A DNA stretch of 64,000 bases, taken from Heliocidaris erythrogramma (lineage: Eukaryota; Echinodermata; Echinoidea; Camarodonta; Echinometridae). Location: contig CM046858.1 of the NCBI GenBank assembly GCA_025617745.1, positions 44,713,750 to 44,777,749 of the forward strand, read 5' to 3'. The translations under genes and the position numbers were made by a program. Position 1 is the first letter of the stretch. Every line of letters begins with the position of its first letter. The notes under the pieces are model-generated. The model searched no databases. It saw only the letters and a list, made by a program, of their open reading frames with translations, and was not told the DNA's origin. Below are positions 32,301 through 43,900 of the stretch, one piece after another.

Positions 32301-34452
32301 CCAACCCAATTATATATTTTTTTTAAGCGCACGCATGGGCAATGAGCGCTTATTTATGCTTTTTGGTATGCTTTACGGAGGTTTAAACCATGGTTTATGT
32401 CTAAACCTCCTTTGTGAATTCGGGCCAAAGAGAGGGACAGAGAGAGAGAGAGAGAGAAAGAGTGTAAGCAAGCTAGTCCTGGTCCTACATCTTGAAGAGA
32501 TCTATTATTGATGTACCAAGAAGATGAAATTCTCAAGGAGCTTAAGTCATGTCAATGAAACATGCCTGACTTATCTCTCTGGCTAGGATCTAAGAGCAAT
32601 ACATTATCATTCCAAAATGAAACGGTGTTCAGTCCCTTTTCCGACAACCTAGGCTATATTCAGAAAATGTAGAATACTAGTTTGTGTGATTTGTCAACCC
32701 TTGCTGATAGTATGCTGGTTTCCAGTATAAAATAATGGGACAATGTGATAAATATCAATTATTATTTTAGAATCATGTTACAGTAAAATGGTTGGTTTGT
32801 TTCTGTACTTTGTGGCAATCATGTAGCAATGTGAAGGAACACTTGCACTTCTAGGTGATACACCCTTCAGTTCAGTTTTAGGAATTTGTGAAGAAATTTT
32901 CATAAATGTACTTGTATAATTTGAGTTCATGTAAGTTTGAAAAATCATTCAAATTTTTGAAGTGGTGACACTCGTATATTTTCCACCAAACATATTGGAA
33001 TTAATATTTATAATGAAGTAATCCTGAATGGCATTAAAAGGTAGATTCAATTGAACGTGGATTTGTAATCTAAAAATGCTTGTTTTTTGTAATAATCATA
33101 TATTTATTGTATCCTTTTCTTTGTCAATTTGTATACTGTATTACTCTTTTCAGTCCGAGGACAGCGCTTATCGATTTTTCAATTAAATCTTTTAATAAAT
33201 AACAACATATCTCATTAGACTGTTTTTTTTTGTCTTTTATTTAGGTGATGAATGAAGATGGGCACACATCAAGCACAAGGGATAAGATCCTTACAATCAC
33301 AGTCCACAAGGGATGGAGGGAAGGCACACGCATCACCTTCCCTAAGGAAGCCGACCAGGGACCCAACATCGTACCTGCCGATATCATCTTCGTCGTCAGG
33401 GACAAGCCGCATCCTCGCTTCCAGCGTGAGGGGGACGATCTGGTGTTCGTATCCAGAGTTCTCCTGGGCAAGGCTCTGACTGGCTGTAGTGTAGAGGTGC
33501 CAACCCTGGACGGGAGGTTGTTGAATGTTCCCATCAATGATATCATTAGGTTAGTAATTTAGGATTACATTTACACTTCAATAATCAACAGATACTGTAA
33601 GCACATATTCTTGAAAGCGATTTGAAAACCTGGCTTACCTATGCCCACTTATTATGGAAAGCCAAATTTAAAACCCCAGAAAACCTTTGTTTTAATTGAT
33701 AAAATCATGTATAAAAATGAATAAACAGATTTGGTTTGGTCATGACAGTGAAAATAAGGTACTTTCGTGGTGATATGTTTTTTTGTTCTTTCAGAATTAT
33801 CGTGATTTGTATAAAATGAAGATGTTGACATTTACAAACAAAACTGTAGCACTCAATAAATAAGCGGACTATACGCTATGTGCTTCAGCCAGGGTTTAAA
33901 CCTGAACTAAAGTTAGGGAGCTCTCAAGAATAGTGGCCTATGGCTATGTGATTTATAAAGAATGTATTGTTTTTGTGATCGCTTCATAATAATCATTTCA
34001 ATCCTACATGTATATTTGATATAAGGGAATGAAAATACTTGTCTATTGATTCCCTTCTGTGCCACTGGGTTACAAATATTAATTAGAAATCATGAGCACT
34101 AAAGATTCTAATTTTGGAGATATTTTTTATTTCATCTTTGAATTGTCTTTGAACATCTCCCGCAGGAACAACCATCACAATGTTTTCTGTTTCAGAAAGA
34201 AATGAACTCCATGGGTATTGTAGGGAAAAACTATATAAAGTAGTACTGAAGTATAAAGTAGTACTGACCTCAATTCTTCTTCTCTTCTTCTGTCGTTACA
34301 GCCCTGGCTACAGAAAGGTGGTCCCGGGAGAAGGTATGCCAATCTCCAAGAACCCTGCCCTGAAGGGCAACCTCATCATCACCTTTGACATCGAGTTTCC
34401 ACGGCAACTGACGCCGGGAAAGAAACAGCTCATCAAAGATGCGCTCTTATAG
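29371..34452 (+). CDS. DNAJB13: DnaJ homolog subfamily B member 13, radial-spoke co-chaperone
   Basis: Six coding exons: 29371-29438, 30550-30653, 31188-31352, 31967-32124, 33245-33549 and 34302-34452. All introns are GT-AG and phases close to a 951-nt ORF of 316 residues plus TAG, the length I recall for human DNAJB13. An N-terminal J domain (residues 1-70, [12 protein letters not shown]) has HPD at 32-34. A glycine-rich linker includes [14 protein letters not shown]; the substrate-binding C-terminal domains follow from about residue 137 ([55 protein letters not shown]). There are no zinc-finger CXXCXGXG repeats, so it is type B. DNAJB13 is a radial-spoke/axoneme protein of motile cilia and sperm flagella (RSP16-like). 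From memory, mammalian DNAJB13 has HPL in place of HPD; here HPD is intact, so Hsp70 stimulation may be retained. DNAJB1/4/5 are alternatives, but the KKQDP/ERDL, GCTKK and QGPNI sequences favour DNAJB13. Introns 1 and 4 carry MITEs. Confidence 0.95.
29809..30057. mobile_element. MITE in DNAJB13 intron 1, GTCTGCGCAC ends
   Basis: Left GTGCCCAAGTCTGCGCAC; right, inverted, GTGCCCATGTCTGCGCAC. A further solo end occurs at about 30238-30258 (gtgcgcagacatagggct). No coding capacity. Confidence 0.65.
30272..30449. mobile_element. 178-bp MITE in DNAJB13 intron 1
   Basis: Terminal inverted repeat ATGGGGTGTTGCAAGAAAG at both ends, extending inward with minor changes ('gttgcaatcgattgcaa' against 'gttgcgattgattgcaa'). 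Confidence 0.8.
32211..32424. mobile_element. 214-bp MITE in DNAJB13 intron 4
   Basis: Left CCCCAATTCACAGAGGAGG and right, inverted, CCCGAATTCACAAAGGAGG; the arms continue with 'taaaccatggtttaaa', a palindrome present on both sides. A GA microsatellite begins just downstream (32432-32460). Confidence 0.8.
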
Positions 34453-34673
34453 CTGGACCTTAGTACAGGATTTAGCAACATCACCTAAATTGGTTCATAC
34501 TTTCCTGGAAAGTCACATATCAACATCCCAAGATGTTATTAATATCTCATTAAACAGAATATTGCAGATTTATGTAATTTTATCTCAGCTGACTAAAATA
34601 CCCACAATGTTGAAAAGTTTTGTCGCCATCCAGATAACAAGATGTCCATTTATGTGCTTATTTAATAACTCGG

Positions 34674-34679
34674 AATAAA
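34674..34679 (+). terminator. Candidate polyadenylation signal of DNAJB13
   Basis: AATAAA 222 nt downstream of the stop codon, the first canonical signal in the presumptive 3'UTR. Cleavage is expected 10-30 nt further on; a later AATAAA occurs near 36338. Confidence 0.5.
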
Positions 34680-35114
34680 GCTGTGTAATTTTAAGAGAGA
34701 AACATAATACGATATTCAGGGAGCTTCAAAGGGTTTATCTCAGCCTCATAAGGAACTGACAAGTACACCTGTACCTCTATGTTTTTTTTAATGATATCTG
34801 TGAATTTTAACAAAATCAGATGTAGATGTAGAATTACATTACTACCTTTCTATCTGCAAACTTTTATGCATCTAAATCCCAAAGATTCACCAGCTCTTGA
34901 TAAACTTTCATTTTTGTGAATGGCAAACTTTTCTTGAATCTTGAAAGATGAAAAGGGATTTCTTTTTATCTTTTTTTCTCCGAAACTATTAGAAGTTAAT
35001 GGAATACAACATGCACTAGTATGCAAGCACCAACCAATGGTTTTGTGCCATTACACAACAGAGAGGGAAACCATGGCAAAACTGTCATTCAGATACTGTA
35101 TACGCTTTATATTT

Positions 35115-35880
35115 CGCGGGTTTTTATGCCTCCGCCCACCAAGGTGGGTGCCGGAGGCATTATGTTTTGGGGTTGTCCGTCCCACTTCTCGTTATCGCGA
35201 TATCTGAAGAATCATTTGAGGTAGGAACCTGAAACTTGGTACTAGTATGTATCCCCATACGAAGATGAACTGATTAGATTTTGGGGTAAGTAGGTCAAAG
35301 GTCAGAGGTCACAGAGGTCAATTTACATGAAATTATATGAAATTACTGGTTTTTAGCACCGTTACCTTGATATCTCAAGAACTCTTTGAGGTAAGAACTT
35401 CATACTTGGTACTAGTATGTATCCCTATACGAAGATGAACTGATTAGATTTTTGGGTAAGGAGGTCAAAGGTCAGAGGTCACAGAGGTCAATTTACATGA
35501 AATTACATGAAATTCTTGGTTTTTAGCACCGTTACCGCGATTTTTGAAGAACTGTTTGAGGTAAGAACTTCAAACTTGGTACCAGTATGTTTTCCCATAG
35601 AAAGAGGAACTGATTGGATTTTGGGGTAGGTAGGTCAAAGTTCAGAGGTCACAGAGGTCAATTTACATGAAATTACATGGAATTACTGGTTTTTAGCCTC
35701 GTTACTGCGATATCTCAAGAACTGTTTGAGGTAAGAACTTCAAACTTGGTACTAGTATGTTTCCCCATATGAAGATGAACTAATTAGATTTTGGGATAAG
35801 GAGGTCACAGAGGTCAATTTACATGAAATTACATGAATACAAGCGGAGGCATATTGAAGACGCAGTCGTATCTTTTGCTT
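35115..35880 (+). repeat. 170-bp tandem repeat with GGAGGCAT hairpin ends
   Basis: It opens with 'atgcctccgcccaccaaggtgggtgccggaggcat', an imperfect hairpin. Four units follow with 'actagtatgt' at 35241, 35411, 35581 (accagtatgt) and 35751, an exact 170-bp period; each includes 'gaagatgaactgattagatt' and 'aggtcacagaggtcaattt'. It closes with 'gcggaggcat'. A related array lies at 44910-45240. Confidence 0.85.
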
Positions 35881-35884
35881 GTTT

Positions 35885-36150
35885 ATTTTCGCGAAAATTT
35901 CGCGAATCACGAGTTGCTCGCGAATTTAACAACACGCTAAAATATTGCCTACATTAGTAGTCAGTTGAATTTGTTGTCTCCTGGTCAGAAATGCACCACT
36001 TCGCTGTGCAAAAGTACATCATCACTGCTGTTTGTAGATTTGAGAATTTCCCGACCGCGAATTCAACCACCCATGAAATAATCTGGTTAGTCCTATTCGC
36101 GAAAATTTATGGCCGCAAATTCATGGCTTATACAGTATTGTATTGTAGAT
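35885..36150 (-). mobile_element. Inverted copy of the TACTGTATAAGCCAT element
   Basis: Its right end, inverted, reads TACTGTATAAGCCATGAATT, then 'ggccataaattttcgcgaa' and 'ggactaaccag', matching the plus-oriented copy at 48482-48750. Several CGCGAA/TTCGCG motifs are present. Confidence 0.65.
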
Positions 36151-36529
36151 GTTCCTCCCATTTCACCATGACTATAATTTCACTTATTCAAATATGTTTG
36201 GAATCTGATGTAGTTTGGCATTGACAACGACAGCACAGAACAATATTATTGCAATTGCATGCAGCATTTTAGCACTCACTGTGAATTTCATGAATAAACT
36301 ACCCTGAATTGATGTATGACTGTATATTTGTAAATAGAATAAAGCTTGTTATTCATTGTAAATAAAATGTGAAATATTCCGTTTACACAATCTTCTTGCA
36401 TCATGTTATTTTGGGATGGATACTATCTCCTAGATAAATTATTAGTACAATGTAGCTGATATACACAGTAAAAGCAAAATAGCACTGTTGGGAACAGGTT
36501 GCATGGTGCTTTTATGAGTGTTTTTATTT

Positions 36530-36533
36530 GAGG

Positions 36534-36565
<32 letters not shown>

Positions 36566-36660
36566 AAAGAGAAGAGAAAATAGGGGGAGAGAGAGAGAGA
36601 GAGAGTGAGCACAAGAGAGGAAAAGGAGAGAGAAGCTAGAGGAGAGAGAGAGAAAACACC
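36530..36660. repeat. (GA)n microsatellite
   Basis: Extended GA dinucleotide runs interrupted by short G and A tracts. Confidence 0.9.
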
Positions 36661-36744
36661 AGATGTTTTATTTGGTTTAGCCTGAGCAAAACAGGAGAGC
36701 AGTGGCTAGAGAGCAGGTCAGCAATTAACATGGCACTGATGTTG

Positions 36745-37235
36745 GGGGGGGGGGGGGGGGCACCCGTCTCCTGGACGGATGAAATGTGAGACAATTAGGG
36801 CGCAACAAGGGTGTTAATTGGACGGGGTTGTATCATCTTCTTTTCATGTTCTCCTTGACCTTCTGTCTGTTTTTTTCTCTTCTGTTGTTGTCATTTGATT
36901 GTGGGGACATGGCCTCCCTGTGCCTCGATCACTGTGGTCCATGTAGCTACTGTGTCACTGGATTGAAAATATCAATTACAATAGGGGATGGTTTGGGGTG
37001 GGGTGGAAGGGGGGGGGGGGGGGCGGATGATCAAAACTTGAAGGTTGACAGAATCAAACTGGCTGTACCAGCATGGGTGTTAATTGTAATGGTAGCTATA
37101 TATAGAAAGAATTTGCAAAATTGAATAATAGGTTGCATAGGCCTATACCTCACAATATACAGGTAGATGGAAACTACATGTAATTTAAATCCATGCTTAT
37201 ATGTGCACTGGCGGATTAGGGAACAGGGGGGGGGG
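36745..37235. repeat. Cluster of three poly-G tracts
   Basis: G runs at about 36745-36761, 37010-37022 and 37226-37235 between the two genes; the last follows 'gcactggcggattaggg', a hAT-like terminus. No gene. Confidence 0.7.
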
Positions 37236-37905
37236 GCACAATCATCCGTGCCCCCAACCCCAAATTTTTGTCAAAGTTTCGACCAAACTGGTAATTTAAA
37301 AATAATGTGATCATATTTTGCTTCCTATTCTTCTTCATATAAGAGATCTTTGACAGATATCATGAAGGCGGATAGGCCCTATATAATTATAATTACTTTT
37401 TTTCAATATATAATCATTTAGTTTTATCTACTTGTTTCAAGACAAACTAACTATATCTGACTTTGTTACAGTTTTCTACTGTATCAGTCTTTCGGAAAAT
37501 TAAAAAAAAAATCGTGAAGACAGAAGAATGACCCCGGAGAATGACAAAAAAATAAGAATATTTGCCCACGTGTAAGGGTATAATTGGCAACTTGAAGAAA
37601 AAAAAGTACTGTAGCACCCTATACGATACGCGATTCGATTAGATCGTTGGAAACGAGGTTGCTCATTGCATTCCACACGATTTTTTGTTAATACTACACT
37701 GTGCAAGTGCAATGTGTGTGTGGATGCTCTTGAGGCATCGAGCGATGAGCTACCTTACAATCACGCCTGCGCTTCCCCGATAAGTAGTAGATAGAGCTCT
37801 GCACCTGCACCGCTGGCCCACTGCATTACACAGCTAGGTAATACTGGTGATCACAGAGATTTTCGTGGGACGTTGGAACAGTCAGTGACTTGTCTTGGTT
37901 AAAAC

Positions 37906-40900
37906 ATGAACCGCTTGAGTGAGGTAGTTTTTCCTGTCAGTCGAGCAGTAGGAGAGGATGATGATTCTGATGAGGACAGTCAGATGCTTACAAAACCTGA
38001 TGTGTAAGTATTTTGTTCCATTTGCGCAACTCCTGGCCTTGGTCACCGTATTATTTTGACTGTCAAACAGTCAAGTATAACCAAGCAGTTGCGCAAATGG
38101 AACAACACAGTATGATGGGGTGACCATATTTCGCGCACATTCAAATTTTTATTAGAAATGTGATATTCGATACTTGATTTCTCATATTCTACAATAATTT
38201 ATAAAGTTTTATACCAAACGGAAAGCAAAATTCTGGACTAAAACTTGATACAAGAAGAACATTAATCGACGAAGAATTTCGGAAATATCGCGATCTCAAA
38301 ACCCAGTGTCGGATTGCAACACACTGAAAAAAAAAAGGGCATAAAAACCACGAGACCTAAGTTCGCGCACGTAAATTAATATCTAAGTTATCCAACGTAG
38401 CGGTCCAGCAAAGGGAAGATAATTGCATCATTTGTAAGACAAAATATCATACAATCATTTGGTATCACGTTTTACCTACAACTTTGATGACATCTTCTAT
38501 CAAAATGAGGATTTTTGGACCGTTGTCGGTAATTTCATATTTTTCGGAAACTGACGCAAAAAGTAGAAAAATTTCCGATATTTTGTCAATATCTTCATAA
38601 TTTCTCACCCAACTTAAAAGAAAATAAAGTCCATATGTAATTTTAGCTTCCTCTATCCAATAGCGCTATCAGATTTTCGAAATCTTTTGTAGTTTTTTAG
38701 ATATTGCCCTGTGCGCGAACTTAGGTCATGCGCGAAATATGGTCACACCACCATACTAGTAACACTAACAGTGTTAGTGTTACTGTGTTGTTAGTGTTGT
38801 TATTAAATTAAATTTAAAGATTATGTTACACAAGTTCACAATACATGCATGACTTTTGACATGTTTGAGTGAGTTGATCATGCATGCTTTTCTAAATTCT
38901 AGCCATAGATAATTTCATTAAGACAAGTGCTATTCAGTTTTAATATAATTGTTCATTATCATGATTTACATGAATAATATGACTTAGAAGAATCTTAGAA
39001 GATGGCACTGTCTTCAAATGAAAATTCCTAGATCCATGCAAAAATGCAATTTTCTTTACCTTGGACATGTTGGACAAGAAAGTAATTGAATCAACCATTG
39101 GCATAGACATGATACCTTGAATGGATCCTAGAGGTCTACCACAAATAATTAAAATAAATAGACAAAATATAGGTGCACAGCCCAACTGGGAGACTCTCAT
39201 CGACTCACTTGAAAGCCAGTCTCACATATCAAAGTCTTAGCTTGTGAAAGAAAAAGAAACAACTGGAACATGTAGGTTTTCGTAGCTACATTTTTTGCCT
39301 CTCTGAGGTCAGAAGCCGGCATGCGTTTGTTTTATGCCTGGAACACAACAGAAAATGTTATGTTATGATAGGGATTGTGTGTCCGGACACTTAACACAAC
39401 TTAACTGTCAATTTTGCTCTCAGACTTTTACCAAAAATACAAATGTGCATCTAGTAACACTAAAATCAGTGAATATACATGTATACAATTGCATAAAAAG
39501 TTTTTTGATTTATGGTCATTGGTTCTAAAGGTACAGGCATCCTAAAGCTACGCAATGCGACACGTTCAATGCGCCAAACTTTTGGGTGTAACTGAGCAAC
39601 AACATCATTTACGTTTGCCAAAAGAATGAGTAATTTCCCTTTATTTTTTGTGATATCACAAAATCGGGCTGAAATTCACGTCAGTCAGCTTCAAAATCAC
39701 GATTTCGATTCATTAATTACATGTGCGTAGCTTAACTAGCTTTAGGATCCTTTCATTTTGTCGAACAAAATTTGACACAGGCATCAACATCGACTTGAAA
39801 ATGGATGTTATTGACAACATTTTTCCTTGGTAATTTTCTCAAAGATTTTATTTGAGAGTACTGTATGAAGACCAAAGATAAAATAAATTGTAAGGTGCGT
39901 AGCTTTAGGTCCCCAAATTATACTGTTTGAAAGTGTCCTGTGTGGATAATAATATTAAACCAACATGTCCGGACACACAAAATGTGGATACAGTGTATAA
40001 AACAAAAGTATGAAGAGGGGTAATTTGTCATGAGCAACCAGCTTAAATCACACATGTTGAAATGGAGCCAAGATATTCCCTTTGCAGCAATTCTGTAAAA
40101 AGAATATTGGTATCCTTAGTATTGAACTTTGCAGACTCTCTCCCAGACATGCTACCAAAAGTCTTTACAAATGAGAGTGGAGACAGATCCAAATTATGGG
40201 AAAGAGTTTCCCATATGGGCTGTGTGGCTCTACTCTACTGACAAAGGGTTTTAGAAATATGAAATATGATTTCAGATCATTAATACACTCAAGACACAAT
40301 AATTGAAGAAAATCAAACATTTTGTGAAAGCATTAATTCAAATTATTTGTTAATGCTTAACATTTCTAATGACACTATTGTCACTGATATTTTGTTAATG
40401 CAGGGATCCTGTATTCAGATGGAACGAGAAGCTTCTTAGTGCTGCTGGAAAGCTAGAATGTAAATGCCTTCTTATAGCAGTAGGGCCAGTTGCAACAGGT
40501 AAATAAGGATTTCTCATCCCTTATATCTAATAAAGCAGCCTAATAAAACATTAAGTGTAATGGAAGATGAAGTTCTGGTCATGCGATTACATTGTGAAAG
40601 AAACTGTCTGGAAGCAATAAGCCAGTTTGTAATTAGGGGGAAGGGGAGGAGGAGGAGAAGAAGGAGGAGAAGGAGGAGAAGGAGAAGGAGAAGGAGAAGA
40701 AGGAGAAGGAGGAGGAGGAGTGGAAGGAGGAGAAGAAGAAGAAAAAGGAAGAGGTGAAGCAGAAGAAGGAGAAGAGGAAATAATTTTGGAGACAAAAGTG
40801 ATCATAATGAATACAGATTGTAATATTGTTTGTGTGTTTCCTTGCATAGGTTTTGTAGACAGTCTCTTTGGTTCTGACGAGAGGGAGACACTGTGTAGTA

Positions 40901-43900
40901 TTTCATGCGGAGGGACCGATGCACAATCACAGACTTTGAGCAAAACCTCTCCTTCCGATTCATCAGCTTTCATCTGGAGGTGAGAAGTTCAAAGTTTATT
41001 CCAACATTCTCTTCGAAACAATACTGTTACAAAAAAGAATGAATAAAAAAAATTATAAAAACTGTTTGCATGCATAAAACATTTGCAAATTTCAAGAGTG
41101 GTTCAGGGGAGTGTTTCATCAAGTGTTTTGTCAGTGATTTTTACTGACAAATTTGCTCTCAGCCAATCAGATGCAAGGATTTCAGTAGCTTACATGTATA
41201 ACATTTGTCAGTAAAAATCAATGACAAAACGCTTGATGAAACGCTCCCCGGATTCACCAAAATCCCTTGCTATGCAATAAGTGAATAACTGATTTATGGA
41301 AATCTACGGATGTTTCTTGCTGCGAAAAAAGCTGTTATGAAAAGGTCCTGAAAGTGTCAGGTTGCTCTTTTTTCAGTAAATAATATTTTTAAATTTCATT
41401 ATCATGACATTACAAAGGCAATGTAAAATCATCACAATTAAGAAAAACAAAGAAAATGCAAAGCATGACAGTATTAGAATTCAAATTCAGACTAAATTGT
41501 TATTTTAGTAGGTAACCATGGCAGGCAAATTTTATCAAAATTCAACTGCTTCAACTTCAGGTAATGCCCTTCACAATGAAACATAAATAGCTCTCTTCCA
41601 TTGAATACTTACAATGTATTTTCTGCAGGTCTTCAAACTTTCAAAAATTTTAAAATGTCCGTCGTGGACTAACTGATCAGGTTCACATGTATGCAGTATA
41701 CCATTGATATTCTTGGACGTAATATACTTCCCATGGCATGGAAGGGAGGGAAGATCATGAATGAAACTGCATTGTGTAATTATTTGGATAATCAATATTT
41801 ATATCATAATCTTAGTTTGGTTCTTCTGTTAATACTTCTCTCTTTTGTTATGTTTAGTTAGGTACATGTAGCTTAGCGAAAAATTGTGGCGCGTAAACGT
41901 GGGAAAGACGCATGTGACAAACTAATTCAAAATCAAACTTTTATTTTATAAATTATGCAGAACTTAAATATCAGGATGTAAAATTAATATTTACCTATTT
42001 GAACACTTTTAAGCAAAATTATAAGGAAAACCTTTATATTCAGATATATACATGTACATTACCATCATTTGCAAAAGTTTAAGACCGCTATTCCAAAATG
42101 CAATAAGTCAAAGAAAGAAAAAAAAAATTAAAAACTTATTTTTCAGACATACAGTTATTTTCACGGCATAACCTATGTATCATACTTGAACTATAGGCTT
42201 ATACCATCACTCTTGTGCTACTGATTATTGTAGTAAACATGTTATGTAATCATTCAATGAGACAAAAGAAAGTTTTCCAAATTATTGAAATACCCACAAA
42301 TCCTGAAGTGGTCTTAACCTTTTGCAAATGATGGTACATGCCAGATTCTAATCTTAGAAGCACAGACAAAATTTGCAATTTTCTTCTTTGCATCTTTCCT
42401 GCGTCTTTACGCGCCATCGCATTTCACTATGCTACCTTATTATAACTTGCCACTTTAATTTAAGTTCCCCTCAACGATGTTCCTTTTATTTCTTGGTTGC
42501 AGACGGCGCGGAAGGCCAGAACTAGCCTTATGTCAATGCCGGGAAACTGTCTCTAGCCAGCAAACCTATTCATGGGTGCAACAAGTAAGGCCAGTATGAA
42601 CCCTTTCAGGACAGGAAATATTTAAGAGCTAGATTGATCACATTTTGTTCTTCAAATTGGCAACAATAATATTCTTCTTTTAGTGCTACATTGTTCTAAT
42701 AAGTGTAGTGTTGAAAAGTTGAAAAAATTGCTAAAAACTATAATTTTGAACTTCTCAATGTGTTGCCAATAAAAAAGCTTATAAAGCTTATTCTCGTTTT
42801 TAGAATTCCTGGCATCAAACACAATATGGTCATGCAGCAAAAATGGACCTACATGTAAATGTAGTGTGTGCAGAAATTTTTGCTCTTTCTACTCCTGCAT
42901 CTGGTATATTTTTTAGAGTTCTGAATCAAGTTATTTAGCCAAATAACAAAATGTGGTCAATTTGTCTTGAAAGGGTTAAAGATAAATTAAAGGAAAAAGT
43001 AATTCTTGAATTTGTTATCATTATTGTTTCATCTACATCTATTTGTGCCAGATATGTAGATCTCAACTACTTCAAACAAGATACATAATATGAAGGAAGA
43101 TTCATTCATATTGCTTACTAGAAATACAGTTTGAGTTAAAGTTCACAGTGTAATGTCAAGAAAAGGTTAAAAGAGAAGAAAAGAATCGACAGTTGTCATC
43201 AGAAATATCTGAAAATAGAAAGCTCATGGTTTTACATCTATTGAACTTCTGCAGAATGGATGGAGAGATTTTTGTTGATGCCCTAAATGATTAGTGTTAT
43301 TGTAAAATATTCATGTAGTTCCTATCATTTATTCAGTGTTGTCACATCTGTCTCAGAAGTGCTGTTGCACAAACATGCTGAGTAAAAGAAACATATTTGT
43401 ATCCTCAAGAATAAACACATTATATACCCCAATTTTTTTAATTAGAGATATTATTATTGTTTTTATTATTATCATTTTTATTAAAATTATCATTATGAAA
43501 ACTATCAACTTTCAGTTTGAATTAATGCGTTACGTTAAAGGACAAGTAACCCCACGTGATATTCTAGATGCACCTATTGTCTGCTACGTCTTTCCATGGA
43601 GGCTGCCATTTTGTGCATGACACGGATCATTAGGTACCATATGCATTGATAATAGCCTACCTTTACAACAGATACGTCGCTTTGTTCTGATTGTATTACG
43701 ATTGTTATTGGCCATGGGCCTAGATAATTGACGACCCATGAGTTCTAATAGCCATCCTGTAAAGCAGATTCCTCGCTTTGTTTTGGTATTGTTACGATTG
43801 TCTCCGTCCTTGACGTCAATTCTCCGTCCTTGACGTATATTTTTTATGAAGTATATTTTTTATGAACAAATTAAGACCTTTTAAAAAATATATAAAACTA

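Noticed and set aside
40514-40973. Frames of up to 128 codons over the PSMG1 intron 2/exon 3 region
   Set aside because: Generated by the GGA/GAA triplet tract and by antisense of exon 3.
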